Assembly (NCBI RefSeq): GCF_001039005.1
Contig: NZ_LDWR01000033.1
Location: 1 to 64,000 of the forward strand
Length of the DNA: 64,000 nt
Origin: Burkholderia cepacia
Lineage (GTDB): Bacteria; Pseudomonadota; Gammaproteobacteria; Burkholderiales; Burkholderiaceae
Direction of reading: 5' to 3'
Shown here piece after piece: positions 41,098 to 52,058 of the stretch (the stretch's first letter is position 1; each line of letters begins with the position of its first letter). The position numbers and the translations under genes are program-made. The notes beneath the pieces were generated by a model. It was given only the letters and a program-made list of their open reading frames with translations, searched no databases and was not told the origin of the DNA.

Positions 41098-42609
41098 ATG
41101 AACCTCGTCGCCGCCCTCGACCGCGCCGCCCGCGCGACGCCCGACAAGCCGTTCCTCGTCAGCGAATCCGCGACGATCACCTATGCGGCCGCGCGCGAGC
41201 GCTCGCACCGCGCGGCCGGCGTGCTGAGCGCGCTCGGGATCGCGGCCGGCGATCGCGTCGCCGCGATGTGCTTCAACACGCCGGCGTTCGTCGACCTGAT
41301 GTTCGGCGCGTGGCGGCTCGGCGCGACGTTCGTGCCGATCAACCACAAGCTGCAGGCGCCGGAAGTCGACTACGTGCTCGAACACAGCCGCAGCAAGGCG
41401 CTCCTGTTCGACGTGACGCTCGCGCCGGTGCTCGAACGCATCGTGCATCCCGCGCGGCGGCTCGTGACCGAAGGCGAGCTCGACGGCGTGCCATCCTTCG
41501 ACACGATGTGCGCAACGATGGACGGCCTCACGGGCATCGATCCCGCCGACGGCGACATCGCACAGATCCTCTACACGTCCGGCACGACCGGCCGCCCGAA
41601 AGGTTGCGTGCACAGCCACCGCACCGTGACGCTCGCGGCGATGTCGGCGGCGCTCGCGATCGGCATCGGCCGCCATGAGCGCACGCTGATGGCGATGCCG
41701 ATCTGGCATTCGTCGCCGCTCAACAACTGGTTCGGCGGCACGCTGTATGCGGGCGGCACCGTCGTGCTGCTGCGCGAATACCATCCGCTGCGCTTCCTGC
41801 AGGCCATCGAGCGCGAGCGCGTGACGCTGTATTTCGGTGCGCCGGTGTCGTACACGCTGCCGCTCGACACGGTCGACGGCTTCGCCGCATTCGACCTGTC
41901 GAGCGTGCGCGCGTGGCTGTACGGCGGCGGCCCGATCGGCGCCGCGCAGGCCGAGCGGCTCGCACGCGCATATCGCAGCGATGCGTTCTTCCAGGTGTAC
42001 GGGATGACGGAAACGGGGCCGGCCGGCTCGACGCTGTATCCGGACGAGCAGGTCGCGAAGGCCGGTTCGATCGGCCGCCACGGCGGCCCGGGCGTCGACC
42101 TGCGCGTCGTGCGGATGGACGGCATCGAAGCACGCCCGGGCGAGACCGGCGAAATCTGGCTGAAGGCCGACAGCATGATGCTCGGTTATCTCGACGACGC
42201 GGCCGCGACGCGCGCCGCGTTCGCGCCGGACGGCTGGTATCGCACCGGCGACATCGCACGGATCGATCAGGATGGCTATCTGTTCATCGTCGACCGGCTG
42301 AAGGACATGATCGTGACGGGCGGCGAGAACGTCTATTCGAAGGAAGTGGAGGACGTGCTCGGCGCGCACCCGGACATCGCCGAAGCGGCCGTGGTCGGCG
42401 TCCCGCATCCCGACTGGGGCGAGACGGTCGTCGCGCACGTCGTGCCGCGTACGGGCACGGTGCCCGACGCGGACGCGCTGCGCGCGTTCTGCGGCGAACG
42501 GCTCGCCGCGTACAAGATCCCGCGCGAGTTCGTGTTCGCGCAGGCGCTGCCGCGCACGCCGACGGGCAAGCTGCAGAAGTTCCTGCTGCGCGTGCGCAAG
42601 GACGACTAG
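41098..42609 (+). CDS. AMP-dependent acyl-CoA synthetase (fatty/aromatic acid:CoA ligase)
   Basis: A 503-residue ANL-superfamily ligase. It has the AMP-binding P-loop YTSGTTGRPKGCVHSH, the A5 motif YGMTETGPAG, the A7 motif WYRTGDIARID, the A8 motif RLKDMIVTGGENVYSKEVE, and the C-terminal lysine in RTPTGKLQKF that drives adenylation. It activates a carboxylic acid to its CoA ester; chain length or aromatic preference cannot be read from the sequence. With the AidB-like dehydrogenase 46 bases upstream it makes a two-gene activation plus oxidation operon. A strong terminator follows. Confidence 0.92.
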   Translation: MNLVAALDRAARATPDKPFLVSESATITYAAARERSHRAAGVLSALGIAAGDRVAAMCFNTPAFVDLMFGAWRLGATFVPINHKLQAPEVDYVLEHSRSKALLFDVTLAPVLERIVHPARRLVTEGELDGVPSFDTMCATMDGLTGIDPADGDIAQILYTSGTTGRPKGCVHSHRTVTLAAMSAALAIGIGRHERTLMAMPIWHSSPLNNWFGGTLYAGGTVVLLREYHPLRFLQAIERERVTLYFGAPVSYTLPLDTVDGFAAFDLSSVRAWLYGGGPIGAAQAERLARAYRSDAFFQVYGMTETGPAGSTLYPDEQVAKAGSIGRHGGPGVDLRVVRMDGIEARPGETGEIWLKADSMMLGYLDDAAATRAAFAPDGWYRTGDIARIDQDGYLFIVDRLKDMIVTGGENVYSKEVEDVLGAHPDIAEAAVVGVPHPDWGETVVAHVVPRTGTVPDADALRAFCGERLAAYKIPREFVFAQALPRTPTGKLQKFLLRVRKDD

Positions 42610-42628
42610 CGACCGCTCGCGCAGATGA

Positions 42629-42665
42629 AAAAAGCCACCGGGCCGTCGGGCCCGGTGGCTTTTTC
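42629..42665. terminator. Bidirectional intrinsic terminator
   Basis: A stem GCCACCGGGCC (42634-42644) with GGCCCGGTGGC-type partner (42648-42659) is flanked by an A run before and a T run after, so it serves the plus-strand ligase operon and the convergent minus-strand binding-protein gene. Confidence 0.92.
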
Positions 42666-42717
42666 ACTTGATCGACCGGGCAGCGACACGCGCCGCCGCC
42701 CGCGATTCAAAGGCTGC

Positions 42718-43857
42718 TTACTTGCCGCCGATGCTCTTCAGCGGCTTCCACTCACCCTTCTCGACCTTGTACATCGTGATACCGCCGTTCTTCAGGTCGC
42801 CCTTCGCGTCATACGCGACGTGCGTCGACGTGACGCCCGCCATGTCGCTCTTCGCGAGCACCGGCAGGTACTTCGCCGGGTCGGTCGAATCGGCCTTCTT
42901 CATCGCGTTGAGCATCGCCATCGCGCCGTCGTATGCGTACGGCGAGTAGGTCTGCACGTCTTCGCCGAAGCGCTTCTTGTACTTGTCGGCGTACGTCTTG
43001 CCGCCAGGCATCTCTTCGAGCGGGAGACCGGCCAGCGACGCGATCGTGCCTTCCGACGCGTTGCCCGCGATCTTCAGGAACGTCGGCGTCTTCACCATTT
43101 CGCCGCTCATCAGCGGTGCCGTGATGCCCAGCGTCTTCATCTGCTTGACCATCGGCGCTGCCTGCGAATCCGCGCCGCCGTAGTAGACGAGGTCCGGCTT
43201 CACGGACTTCAGCTTGGTCAGGATCGCCTTGAAGTCGACAGCCTTGTCGTTCGTGAATTCACGGTCGACGATCGTTGCGCCGCCGGCCTTCGCGGCCTTC
43301 TCGAACTGGTCGGCGAGACCCTGGCCATAGGCCGTGCGGTCGTCGACGATTGCGATCTTCTTCATGCCGAGATCCTTCGACGCGAACGTGCCCGCTACCG
43401 AGCCCTGCTGCGTGTCGGACGTCATCATGCGGAAGGTCGTCTTGTAACCTTGCTGCGTGTATTCCGGCGCCGTCGCCATCGCGATTTCCGGAATGCCCGC
43501 GTTCGCGTAGATGCGCGAAGCCGGAATCGTCGTGCCCGAGTTGAAGTGGCCGAGCATGCCCTTGATGCCGTCGTCGACCAGCTTCTGCGCAACCGTCGTG
43601 CCCGTGCGCGGGTCAGCCTGGTCGTCCTGCGTGCTCAGCACGAACTTCACCGGCTTGCCGCCGATCTTCGGGTTCGTCGCGTTGAAATCTTCCAGCGCGA
43701 GCACGATCCCGTTCTGCATATCCTTGCCGTAGTGCGCCTGCGCACCCGTCATCGGCCCTGCGTAACCGATCTTCACGTCATCTGCATGGGCCGTCCCCGC
43801 CAGCGACATGACGGCGACAAACGTCGCGCCTGCCAGCTTTTTCATCGTGTGTTGCAT
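42718..43857 (-). CDS. Branched-chain amino-acid ABC transporter substrate-binding protein (LivK-like)
   Basis: A 379-residue exported binding protein. A signal peptide ends at about residue 25 (AHA), followed by VKIGYAGPMTGAQAHYGKDMQNG, the leucine/isoleucine/valine-binding signature, and a two-lobed type 1 periplasmic fold. AAGGAG lies five bases before ATG 43857, so this start is preferred to the internal ATG 43845. No permease or ATPase genes (livHMGF) are adjacent. It lies 84 bases downstream of putA on the same strand, which may be chance or may link it to amino-acid use. Confidence 0.9.
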   Translation of the reverse strand: MQHTMKKLAGATFVAVMSLAGTAHADDVKIGYAGPMTGAQAHYGKDMQNGIVLALEDFNATNPKIGGKPVKFVLSTQDDQADPRTGTTVAQKLVDDGIKGMLGHFNSGTTIPASRIYANAGIPEIAMATAPEYTQQGYKTTFRMMTSDTQQGSVAGTFASKDLGMKKIAIVDDRTAYGQGLADQFEKAAKAGGATIVDREFTNDKAVDFKAILTKLKSVKPDLVYYGGADSQAAPMVKQMKTLGITAPLMSGEMVKTPTFLKIAGNASEGTIASLAGLPLEEMPGGKTYADKYKKRFGEDVQTYSPYAYDGAMAMLNAMKKADSTDPAKYLPVLAKSDMAGVTSTHVAYDAKGDLKNGGITMYKVEKGEWKPLKSIGGK

Positions 43858-43941
43858 AGCATCTCCTTGGTACCAGGGTAAATGGAGCGGCTTCGGGATC
43901 GCCTTGCCGCTTCCTTTGTTTGATCCGAACGGCAAGGATGA

Positions 43942-46900
43942 TCAGCCGATCGTCATCAAATTCGCATTGCCGCCCGCCGCGGCCGTATTCACGCTCACCG
44001 AGCGCTCCGTCAGCAGCCGCTCGAGCGCGTAGTCTTCCGCGTCGCCGTTCTCGAACGCGCCCACCGACACGCCCTGCACCGACACGATCGGGCCCGGCCG
44101 CTGCGCGACGTCCTTCACGAGCGTCTGCAGTTCGTCGCTGTCGCCTTCGAACAGCACCGCATCGAACGCCGCGTCGGCCTGCTTGCGCACGACCGCGTGC
44201 GTCTTCAGCGACGCCGGCAGCGCGGCGACGAGCGCCTCGCCCGCCGCGCCGGCGAACAGTGCGCGGTTACCGGTCGCCAGCACCGCGGCGAACTGCGCGC
44301 GCGCGCCGCCCGGCGTCGCCGCGACACACAGCACCGTGCCGCGCGGGCCGAGTGTATACGTGTTTCGCTCGCCCGTCGGCCCGGTCAGCACCGCGGTTGC
44401 ACCGGCCGGCACCTGTGCGAGATAACCGTCGCAACGCGCGGCCAGCACCGGCTCGCGCTGCTCGATCAGCCAGTCGCGCAGCGTGGTGAGCGCCGCCGCC
44501 GGGTTGCCGCGTGCATCGCCTTCGACTGCGCCGTCCGCCACCAGCGCCTGCGCGAGCGTGCGCGGCAGGCCCGACGGACGCGTCGCGAGCAGGCGCTGCA
44601 GGTACAGCGCGCCGCCGGCCTTCGGGCCCGTGCCCGACAGCCCTTCGCCGCCGAACGGCTGCACGCCGACCACCGCGCCGATCACGTTGCGGTTCACGTA
44701 GATGTTGCCCACGTGCGCATTCGAGATCACGTGCGCGATCGTCTCGTCGATCCGCGTGTGGATGCCGAGCGTCAGGCCGTAGCCGGTCGCGCGGATCTGT
44801 TCCAGCAGCTTGTCGAGCTGGCTGCGGCGGTAGCGCACCACGTGCAGCACGGGGCCGAACACTTCGCGCTTCAGCTCGTCGATGCTGCCGATCTCGATCA
44901 GCGTCGGCGGCACGAACGTGCCGTGCGTGCAAGCTTCGGGCGCCGGCAGTTGCGTGACCGCGTGGCCCTTGTCCTTCATCGTCGCGACGTGCGTGTCGAT
45001 CGTCTGTTTCGCTTCGCCGTCGATCACCGGGCCGACGTCCGTCGACAGCCGGTCGGGGTTGCCGAGCGCCAGTTCGTGCATCGCGCCCTTGAGCATCGTC
45101 AGCGTGCGGTCCGCGACATCGTCCTGCAGACACAGAACGCGCAGCGCCGAACACCGTTGACCGGCCGAGTCGAACGACGACTGCATCACGTCCGCGACGA
45201 CCTGCTCCGCGAGCGCCGACGAATCGACGATCATCGCGTTCTGGCCGCCCGTTTCGGCGATCAGCGGAATCGGCTTGCCGTCCGGGTCGAGGCGTGCCGA
45301 CAACGTCTTGTTGATCAGGCGCGCGACTTCGGTCGAGCCCGTGAACATCACGGCACGCGTGCGCGGATCGGCGACCAGCGCCGCGCCGACGGTCTCGCCG
45401 TCGCCCGGCAGCAGTTGCACCGCGCCGGCCGGCACGCCGGCCTCGCGCAGCAGGCGCACGGCCTGCGCGGCGATCAGCGGCGTCTGTTCGGCCGGCTTCG
45501 CGAGCACCGTGTTGCCGGCTGCCAGCGCTGCCGCCACCTGGCCCATGAAGATCGCGAGCGGGAAGTTCCATGGGCTGATGCAGACCACGGGGCCGAGCGG
45601 GCGATGCGTGTCGTTCGAGAATTCCTCGCGGATCTGCGCGGCGTAGTAGCGCAGGAAGTCGACCGCTTCGCGGATCTCGGCGATCGCGTTCGGCAGCGAC
45701 TTGCCGGCTTCGCGCACGATCAGGCCCATCAGCGTGTGCATCTGCGCTTCGAGCAGGTCGGCCGCGCGCACCAGGCAATCGGCGCGTGCATCGACCGGCG
45801 TCGCCTGCCAGATCGGCGCGGCAGCCACCGCGTGCGCAAGCGCCGCGCTCACGTGCTCGGCCGTCGCTTCGCTGACCGTGCCGACCGTGTCGCGCTGGTC
45901 GGCCGGGTTGCGCACGTCGCGGGCCGGTGCGTCGGCGAGCGTGTCGTCGGCGAGCATCGGCGCCGCGCGCCACGGGAAATGCGCGCTCGCGAGCAGCGCG
46001 GACGACAGCGATGCGAGACGGTGTTCGTTCGACAGGTCGAGGCCCATCGAGTTGGGCCGCTCGTCACCGTACAGGTTGCGCGGCAGCGGGATCTTCGCGT
46101 GCGGCGCGCCGAGCGGCACGACTTTCGACGCTTCATCGACCGGATCGGCGACCAGTTCCTTCACCGGCACCGCTTTATCGGCGATGCGGTTCACGAACGA
46201 CGTGTTCGCGCCGTTTTCCAGCAGGCGGCGCACCAGGTACGCGAGCAGCGTTTCGTGCGTGCCGACCGGCGCGTAGACGCGGCACGGACGGTTCAGCTTG
46301 TCGCGGCCCGTGACTTCCTCGTACAGCGGCTCGCCCATCCCGTGCAGGCACTGGAATTCGTACTGGCCCGGGTAGTAGTTCTGGCCCGCGAGCTGGTAGA
46401 TCGCGGCCAGCGTGTGCGCGTTGTGCGTCGCGAACTGCGGATAGACGGCGTCGGGCGCCGCGAGCAGCTTCTTCGCGCATGCAAGGTACGACACGTCCGT
46501 GTAGATCTTGCGCGTATAGACAGGATAGCCTTCGAGGCCGTCGACCTGTGCACGCTTGATCTCGCTGTCCCAGTACGCGCCCTTCACGAGGCGGATCATC
46601 AGGCGGTGACGGCTGCGGCGCGCGAGATCGATCAGGTAGTCGATCACGAACGGGCAGCGCTTCTGGTAGCCCTGCACGACGAAGCCGATGCCGTTCCAGC
46701 CCGCGAGATCCGGATCGAAGCACAGTGCCTCGAGCAGGTCGAGCGACAGTTCGAGGCGGTCGGCCTCCTCGGCATCGATGTTCAGGCCGATGTCGTAGCG
46801 GCGCGCCAGCAGCGCGAGCGCGCGCACGCGCGGCAGCAGCTCGATCATCGTGCGGTCCTGCTGCGAGCGCGAGTAGCGCGCGTGCAGCGCCGACAGCTTG

Positions 46901-47874
46901 ATCGAGATGCCCGGGCCTTCGTAGATGCCGCGGCCGCCGGCCGCCTTGCCGATCGCGTGGATCGCCTGCTCGTACGACGCGTAGTAACGCTGCGCGTCCT
47001 CTTCGGTCGTCGCCGCTTCGCCGAGCATGTCGTACGAGTAGCGGAAGCCGCGCGCTTCGTACTTGCGGCTGTTCGCGAGCGCTTCGGAAATCGTCTCGCC
47101 GGTGACGAACTGCTCGCCCATCAGGCGCATCGCCATGTCGACGCCCTTGCGAATCAGCGGTTCGCCGCCGCGGCCGATCAGGCGCGTGAGCGCCGACGAC
47201 AGGCCCGCTTCGCTGTTGGTCGTCACGAGCTTGCCCGTGATCATCAGCCCCCAGGTCGCCGCGTTGACGAACAGCGACGGCGCGTGGCCGACGTGCGAAC
47301 GCCAGTCGCCCTTGCTGATCTTGTCGCGGATCAGCGCATCGCGCGTCGCGCGGTCGGGAATGCGCAGCAGCGCTTCGGCGAGGCACATCAGCGCGACACC
47401 TTCCTGGCTCGACAGCGAGAACTCGTGGATCAGCCCTTCGACGCCGCCGCCGGAGCTCTTCTCGCGCAACGCTTCGACGAGCCTGGTCGCGAGCGCCTGC
47501 ACGTCCGCCTGCAGGTTCGCGGGCAAACGTGCCTGGCCGAGCAGGAACGGCACGCATTCCGGCTCAGGGCGGCGGTATGCGGCCGTGATCGCCGCGCGCA
47601 GTACCGATTGCGGCTGCACGTTCTGCGCGAACTCGAGGAACGGATGCGGCGAGTTGTCGTCGTCGCCGTCCGCGGCCTGGCCGTCGGCGAGCTCCGTGAC
47701 GCCGCTGTGGCCCGACAGTTCGGGCGGCAACTGACCGTGCTCGATCCGCTCGAGATACGCGAAGATCGCCTGCTTGATCAGCCAGTGGGGGGTGCGCTCG
47801 AGACGCGCGGCAGCGTCCTTGAGGCGCGAGCGGAGAAGATCGTCGACTTTGACGCCGAGAGTCGTGCTTGCCAT
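43942..47874 (-). CDS. putA: Trifunctional proline utilisation protein PutA (repressor, proline dehydrogenase, P5C dehydrogenase)
   Basis: A 1310-residue enzyme-repressor. Residues about 1-50 form the ribbon-helix-helix DNA-binding domain (TLGVKVDDLLRSRLKDAAARLERTPHWLIKQAIFAYLER). The FAD-dependent proline dehydrogenase domain (about 190-570) is followed by the NAD-dependent glutamate-semialdehyde dehydrogenase domain (about 640-1130), whose catalytic Cys is in FDSAGQRCSALRVL. A C-terminal domain typical of long PutAs ends the protein. Together the domains channel proline to glutamate at the membrane and shut off transcription when proline is absent. Several GTTGCA boxes, the E. coli PutA site, lie just upstream. 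Note the presence of putA without putP. Confidence 0.97.
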   Translation of the reverse strand: MASTTLGVKVDDLLRSRLKDAAARLERTPHWLIKQAIFAYLERIEHGQLPPELSGHSGVTELADGQAADGDDDNSPHPFLEFAQNVQPQSVLRAAITAAYRRPEPECVPFLLGQARLPANLQADVQALATRLVEALREKSSGGGVEGLIHEFSLSSQEGVALMCLAEALLRIPDRATRDALIRDKISKGDWRSHVGHAPSLFVNAATWGLMITGKLVTTNSEAGLSSALTRLIGRGGEPLIRKGVDMAMRLMGEQFVTGETISEALANSRKYEARGFRYSYDMLGEAATTEEDAQRYYASYEQAIHAIGKAAGGRGIYEGPGISIKLSALHARYSRSQQDRTMIELLPRVRALALLARRYDIGLNIDAEEADRLELSLDLLEALCFDPDLAGWNGIGFVVQGYQKRCPFVIDYLIDLARRSRHRLMIRLVKGAYWDSEIKRAQVDGLEGYPVYTRKIYTDVSYLACAKKLLAAPDAVYPQFATHNAHTLAAIYQLAGQNYYPGQYEFQCLHGMGEPLYEEVTGRDKLNRPCRVYAPVGTHETLLAYLVRRLLENGANTSFVNRIADKAVPVKELVADPVDEASKVVPLGAPHAKIPLPRNLYGDERPNSMGLDLSNEHRLASLSSALLASAHFPWRAAPMLADDTLADAPARDVRNPADQRDTVGTVSEATAEHVSAALAHAVAAAPIWQATPVDARADCLVRAADLLEAQMHTLMGLIVREAGKSLPNAIAEIREAVDFLRYYAAQIREEFSNDTHRPLGPVVCISPWNFPLAIFMGQVAAALAAGNTVLAKPAEQTPLIAAQAVRLLREAGVPAGAVQLLPGDGETVGAALVADPRTRAVMFTGSTEVARLINKTLSARLDPDGKPIPLIAETGGQNAMIVDSSALAEQVVADVMQSSFDSAGQRCSALRVLCLQDDVADRTLTMLKGAMHELALGNPDRLSTDVGPVIDGEAKQTIDTHVATMKDKGHAVTQLPAPEACTHGTFVPPTLIEIGSIDELKREVFGPVLHVVRYRRSQLDKLLEQIRATGYGLTLGIHTRIDETIAHVISNAHVGNIYVNRNVIGAVVGVQPFGGEGLSGTGPKAGGALYLQRLLATRPSGLPRTLAQALVADGAVEGDARGNPAAALTTLRDWLIEQREPVLAARCDGYLAQVPAGATAVLTGPTGERNTYTLGPRGTVLCVAATPGGARAQFAAVLATGNRALFAGAAGEALVAALPASLKTHAVVRKQADAAFDAVLFEGDSDELQTLVKDVAQRPGPIVSVQGVSVGAFENGDAEDYALERLLTERSVSVNTAAAGGNANLMTIG

Positions 47875-47953
47875 GGTGGGTTCGTGCGCCGGTGCGAGCC
47901 CGGCAATGTGGTGTGAGAGGATGCGCGAAATCCTACGGCACGCAATAAAAAGG

Positions 47954-48130
47954 TGCAACCAAATTGAGAGATAGGTTGCACCCTTTGGATAGTCAATATA
48001 ATCAGCCACTTACACGGTTGCAACCTAGGGGTTGCCCGTGGTCGGCGGATCGGTGTTTTCCCTGAGCGGGCCGGTTTGACACGCGTGGGCAACCCGCGGT
48101 GTGTGCGGAAGCGGAACAAAACGGGTTGCA
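47954..48130. promoter_or_regulatory. Cluster of GTTGCA boxes upstream of putA (PutA autorepression operators)
   Basis: The E. coli PutA operator core GTTGCA, or its reverse complement TGCAAC, occurs at 47954-47959, 47975-47980, 48017-48024 (palindromic GTTGCAAC) and 48125-48130. All but the last are within 150 bases of the putA start codon, in an A/T-rich control region (47880-48020). The recurring boxes next to a PutA with an N-terminal ribbon-helix-helix domain make autorepression very likely. Confidence 0.75.
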
Positions 48131-48253
48131 CTGGGCGTGCCGGCGGGTGCGGCGCCGGGTTGCGGGCGCGCGACGAGAGACCGTTCGAGGGTGCCCGGCG
48201 GTTTGGGCGTCAACACCGGGCAGCGCGCCGCGCGATGGCCGCGCGGGCGCCGC

Positions 48254-50515
48254 TCAGATATCCAGCGGATCGACTTCGACGCTCCACCGCAGCACGCCCT
48301 TCAGCGCGCGCAGCTCCGGCTGCCACGCGCGCAGCGCATGCTGCAGCGCCGCCCGCGACGCGCTTTCGAGCAGCAACTGCGCGCGGTGGACGTTCGCGAC
48401 CTTGACGATCGTCATCGGCACCGCGTCGTACACGGTCACGCGATCGGCGCCCGGCAGCCCCGGCAACGCGGCCGCGGCCTGCAGCAGGAACGCGAGCGCC
48501 GCGTCGAGCGTGCGTCCTTCGGCGCGCAGCAGCGCCTGGTAGACGAACGGCGGCAGGTGCGCGTCGCGGCGCTCGCCGAGCGTCGAATTCGCGAAGCCGA
48601 TGTAATCCTGCCGCCCGAGTGCGTGGTACAGCGCGTGACGCGGGTAACGCGTCTGCACGAGCACCTCGCCCGGCAGCCCGGCGCGTCCCGCGCGGCCGCT
48701 CACCTGCATCAGCTGCGCGAACAGCCGCTCGCTCGCGCGGAAGTCGTGCGAGAACAGCGCGGTGTCGGCATTGAGCACGCCGACGAGCGACACGCGCTGG
48801 AAGTCGTGGCCCTTCGCGATCATCTGCGTGCCGACGAGGATATCGACCTCGCCCGCGTGCACATCGGAAAAAAGCGCCTGAGCGCTGCCTTTGCGGCGCG
48901 TGCTGTCCGCGTCGATCCGCAGCACGCGCGCGCCCGGCACGGCCTCGGCGAGCGCCTCCTCGATGCGCTGCGTGCCGCGCCCGAGCGGCGCGATGTCGAC
49001 GTTCCCGCATTCGGGGCACGACCGCGGAATGCGCGACTCCCAGCCGCAGTGATGACAGCGCAGCGCATGTTCGGGTTTGTGCAGCACGACGTACGCGCTG
49101 CAGCGCGGGCAACCCGCGACCCAGCCGCATGCGTCGCACGCGAGCTGCGGCGCGTAACCGCGCCGGTTCAGGAACACGAGGCTTTGTTCGCCGCGCTCGA
49201 GCCGCCCCTTCAACCCGGCGACGAGCGGCCCCGACAGCCCGCCCAACGACGCGCGCCCGCGCCGCCGTTCCTCTTCGAGATCGATCAGCCGCACGGTCGG
49301 CAGCGTCGCATCGGCCACCGCGCGGCGCGACAGCGTGAGCCGCGTGTAGCGGCCCTGCTCGGCCTGCCACCAGGTTTCGAGCGACGGCGTGGCCGAACCG
49401 AGCACGACCGTGATGCCGAGCTGCTTCGCGCGCCACACGGCGAGATCGCGCGCCGAATAGCGCAGCCCTTCCTGCTGCTTGTACGCAGGCTCGTGCTCCT
49501 CGTCGACGACGACCAGCGCGAGCGTCGGCATCGACGCGAGCACCGCGAGGCGCGTGCCGAGCACGATCCGCGCGCGGCCCGTATGCGCGGCGAGCCAGTT
49601 GCGCGCCCGTTCGCCCTCGGCGAGCCCGCTGTGCAGCGTGACGATCGCGTCGTCGGCGAGCGCCCCCGCGAAGCGCGCGCGAAACGCGGCCTCGAACTGC
49701 GGCGTCAGGTTGATTTCGGGGACGAGCACGAGCGCCTGCGCGTCCGGCCGCGCATCGAGCAGCGACGCGAGCGCATGCAGGTAGACCTCGGTCTTGCCGC
49801 TGCCCGTCACGCCGTGCAGCAGGAACGGCGCGAAGCCCTGCGCGGCGCGGATCGCGTCGAGCGCCTCGGCCTGCTGGTCGGTAAGTGCCGGCGGCACAGC
49901 TCGTCCACCGGTTGTCGACAGGTTATCCACAGCTTTGGGCACAGGCGTATCGGCCCAGCCGATCTCCTCGACGTCGACCCAACCGCGTGCCGCCCAGTCG
50001 TCGAGCGTCGCGGCCGCCTTCGGATGCAGCGCGCGCGCATCGGGCAACGCCAGCGAGCCGGTATCGACGAGCGCCTGCGCGAGCCGCCGCAGCGCGGCGC
50101 CGCGCGCGGGCAACGCGTCGGGCAGTGCCGCGCGGCCCGCGTCCGTCGGCCGGTAGCGCACCTCGGGCGCCAGCAGCCGCCCCCAGCGCCCGGCGTCGCG
50201 TAGCGCTTGCGGCAGCGCCGGCAGCGCGACCTCGCCGCGCCCGCGCTGATAATAATCGGCGGCGAACGACACGAGCGCGAGCCAGTCCGCCGACAACGGC
50301 GGCAGGTCGGAGCAGATCGCGTCGATCGCGCGCAGCCGCGACGGCGGCACGTCGGTGTGAGTCGTCACTTCGCAAACGAGCCCGACGGCCTGCCGCTTGC
50401 CGAACGGCACCTGCACGAGCGTGCCGGGCACGGGCGCCGGCTGCGCGTCGCAGCGGTAGTCGAACAGGGTCGCAAGCGGATGGTCGAGCGCGACGCGCAG
50501 GTAGGTGCCGTCCAT
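48254..50515 (-). CDS. priA: Primosomal protein N' (replication restart helicase PriA)
   Basis: A 753-residue superfamily 2 helicase that reloads the replisome at stalled forks. Motifs present are Walker A GVTGSGKTEVYL, the DEEH box (VVDEEHEPAYK), RYSARDLAVWRA, a zinc-binding module with eight cysteines (CDACGWVAGCPRCS, CHHCGW, CPECG), and the C-terminal GTQMIAKGHDF and QVSGRAGR motifs. A start at ATG 50515 is preferred to the GTG one codon upstream. Rep, at the start of the window, acts in the same restart pathway. Confidence 0.96.
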   Translation of the reverse strand: MDGTYLRVALDHPLATLFDYRCDAQPAPVPGTLVQVPFGKRQAVGLVCEVTTHTDVPPSRLRAIDAICSDLPPLSADWLALVSFAADYYQRGRGEVALPALPQALRDAGRWGRLLAPEVRYRPTDAGRAALPDALPARGAALRRLAQALVDTGSLALPDARALHPKAAATLDDWAARGWVDVEEIGWADTPVPKAVDNLSTTGGRAVPPALTDQQAEALDAIRAAQGFAPFLLHGVTGSGKTEVYLHALASLLDARPDAQALVLVPEINLTPQFEAAFRARFAGALADDAIVTLHSGLAEGERARNWLAAHTGRARIVLGTRLAVLASMPTLALVVVDEEHEPAYKQQEGLRYSARDLAVWRAKQLGITVVLGSATPSLETWWQAEQGRYTRLTLSRRAVADATLPTVRLIDLEEERRRGRASLGGLSGPLVAGLKGRLERGEQSLVFLNRRGYAPQLACDACGWVAGCPRCSAYVVLHKPEHALRCHHCGWESRIPRSCPECGNVDIAPLGRGTQRIEEALAEAVPGARVLRIDADSTRRKGSAQALFSDVHAGEVDILVGTQMIAKGHDFQRVSLVGVLNADTALFSHDFRASERLFAQLMQVSGRAGRAGLPGEVLVQTRYPRHALYHALGRQDYIGFANSTLGERRDAHLPPFVYQALLRAEGRTLDAALAFLLQAAAALPGLPGADRVTVYDAVPMTIVKVANVHRAQLLLESASRAALQHALRAWQPELRALKGVLRWSVEVDPLDI

Positions 50516-50656
50516 CACGGCGCTCCGGCGGCGACACGCGCCGCGTGGACGGCTTGCATCCGCGTCCGCATCGCGGCAGCGAACTTAAAGTAAAACTTCA
50601 GATTCGGCGCTAAGTTTTGGATTCGCATTAGGAATCGCCGTATACCCTGCCCAGCC

Positions 50657-50665
50657 TGTGGATAA
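50657..50665. promoter_or_regulatory. DnaA-box match upstream of priA
   Basis: TGTGGATAA (50657-50665) is the exact reverse complement of the DnaA-box consensus TTATCCACA, 142 bases before the priA start. A second exact TTATCCACA lies inside priA at 49923-49931. They are isolated matches, not a clustered origin. The rest of 50516-50914 shows only a small palindrome AGCCTTA-TTCCA-TAAGGCT at 50756-50774. Confidence 0.3.
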
Positions 50666-50914
50666 CTTTGTTGAGAACTCGTCGCTCAATGGCCGCAACG
50701 CGCGCGGGGCCGTGCTTTCCGCCGTTTTTCGCCGCTTGTTGCGGCGCCCCGCGGAGCCTTATTCCATAAGGCTGCTATTCAAATTACCAGACCATAGCGA
50801 GACAAATTGACCGATACGGGGCTCTACCGCGCTGCAACGTGGAAAATGTGTATAAGTCAAGTCTTGACAAGCAACGAATCGGCAACCGGTGCGGGGTTGC
50901 GCCCTGTTTAGTTT

Positions 50915-50954
50915 CAAAAACGAAACACCGTCACCCTGCAGTGCAGCATGACGG
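50915..50954 (-). terminator. Probable intrinsic terminator of hemE
   Basis: On the minus strand CCGTCA (50954 to 50949) pairs with TGACGG (50933 to 50928) around an inner CTGCA/TGCAG pairing, and a T-rich run follows. It starts 10 bases after the hemE stop. Confidence 0.6.
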
Positions 50955-50963
50955 CGCTTGCGT

Positions 50964-52058
<1,095 letters not shown>

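Noticed and set aside
44197..47916. Long plus-strand open frame (about 1240 codons) opposite putA
   Set aside because: It is a by-product of GC-rich codon bias: its product is Arg/His-rich with no family pattern, while the minus strand encodes complete PutA.
49923..50665. Two exact DnaA boxes as a replication origin
   Set aside because: Only two isolated matches 730 bases apart, one inside priA, with no A/T-rich unwinding region, dnaA or dnaN nearby.
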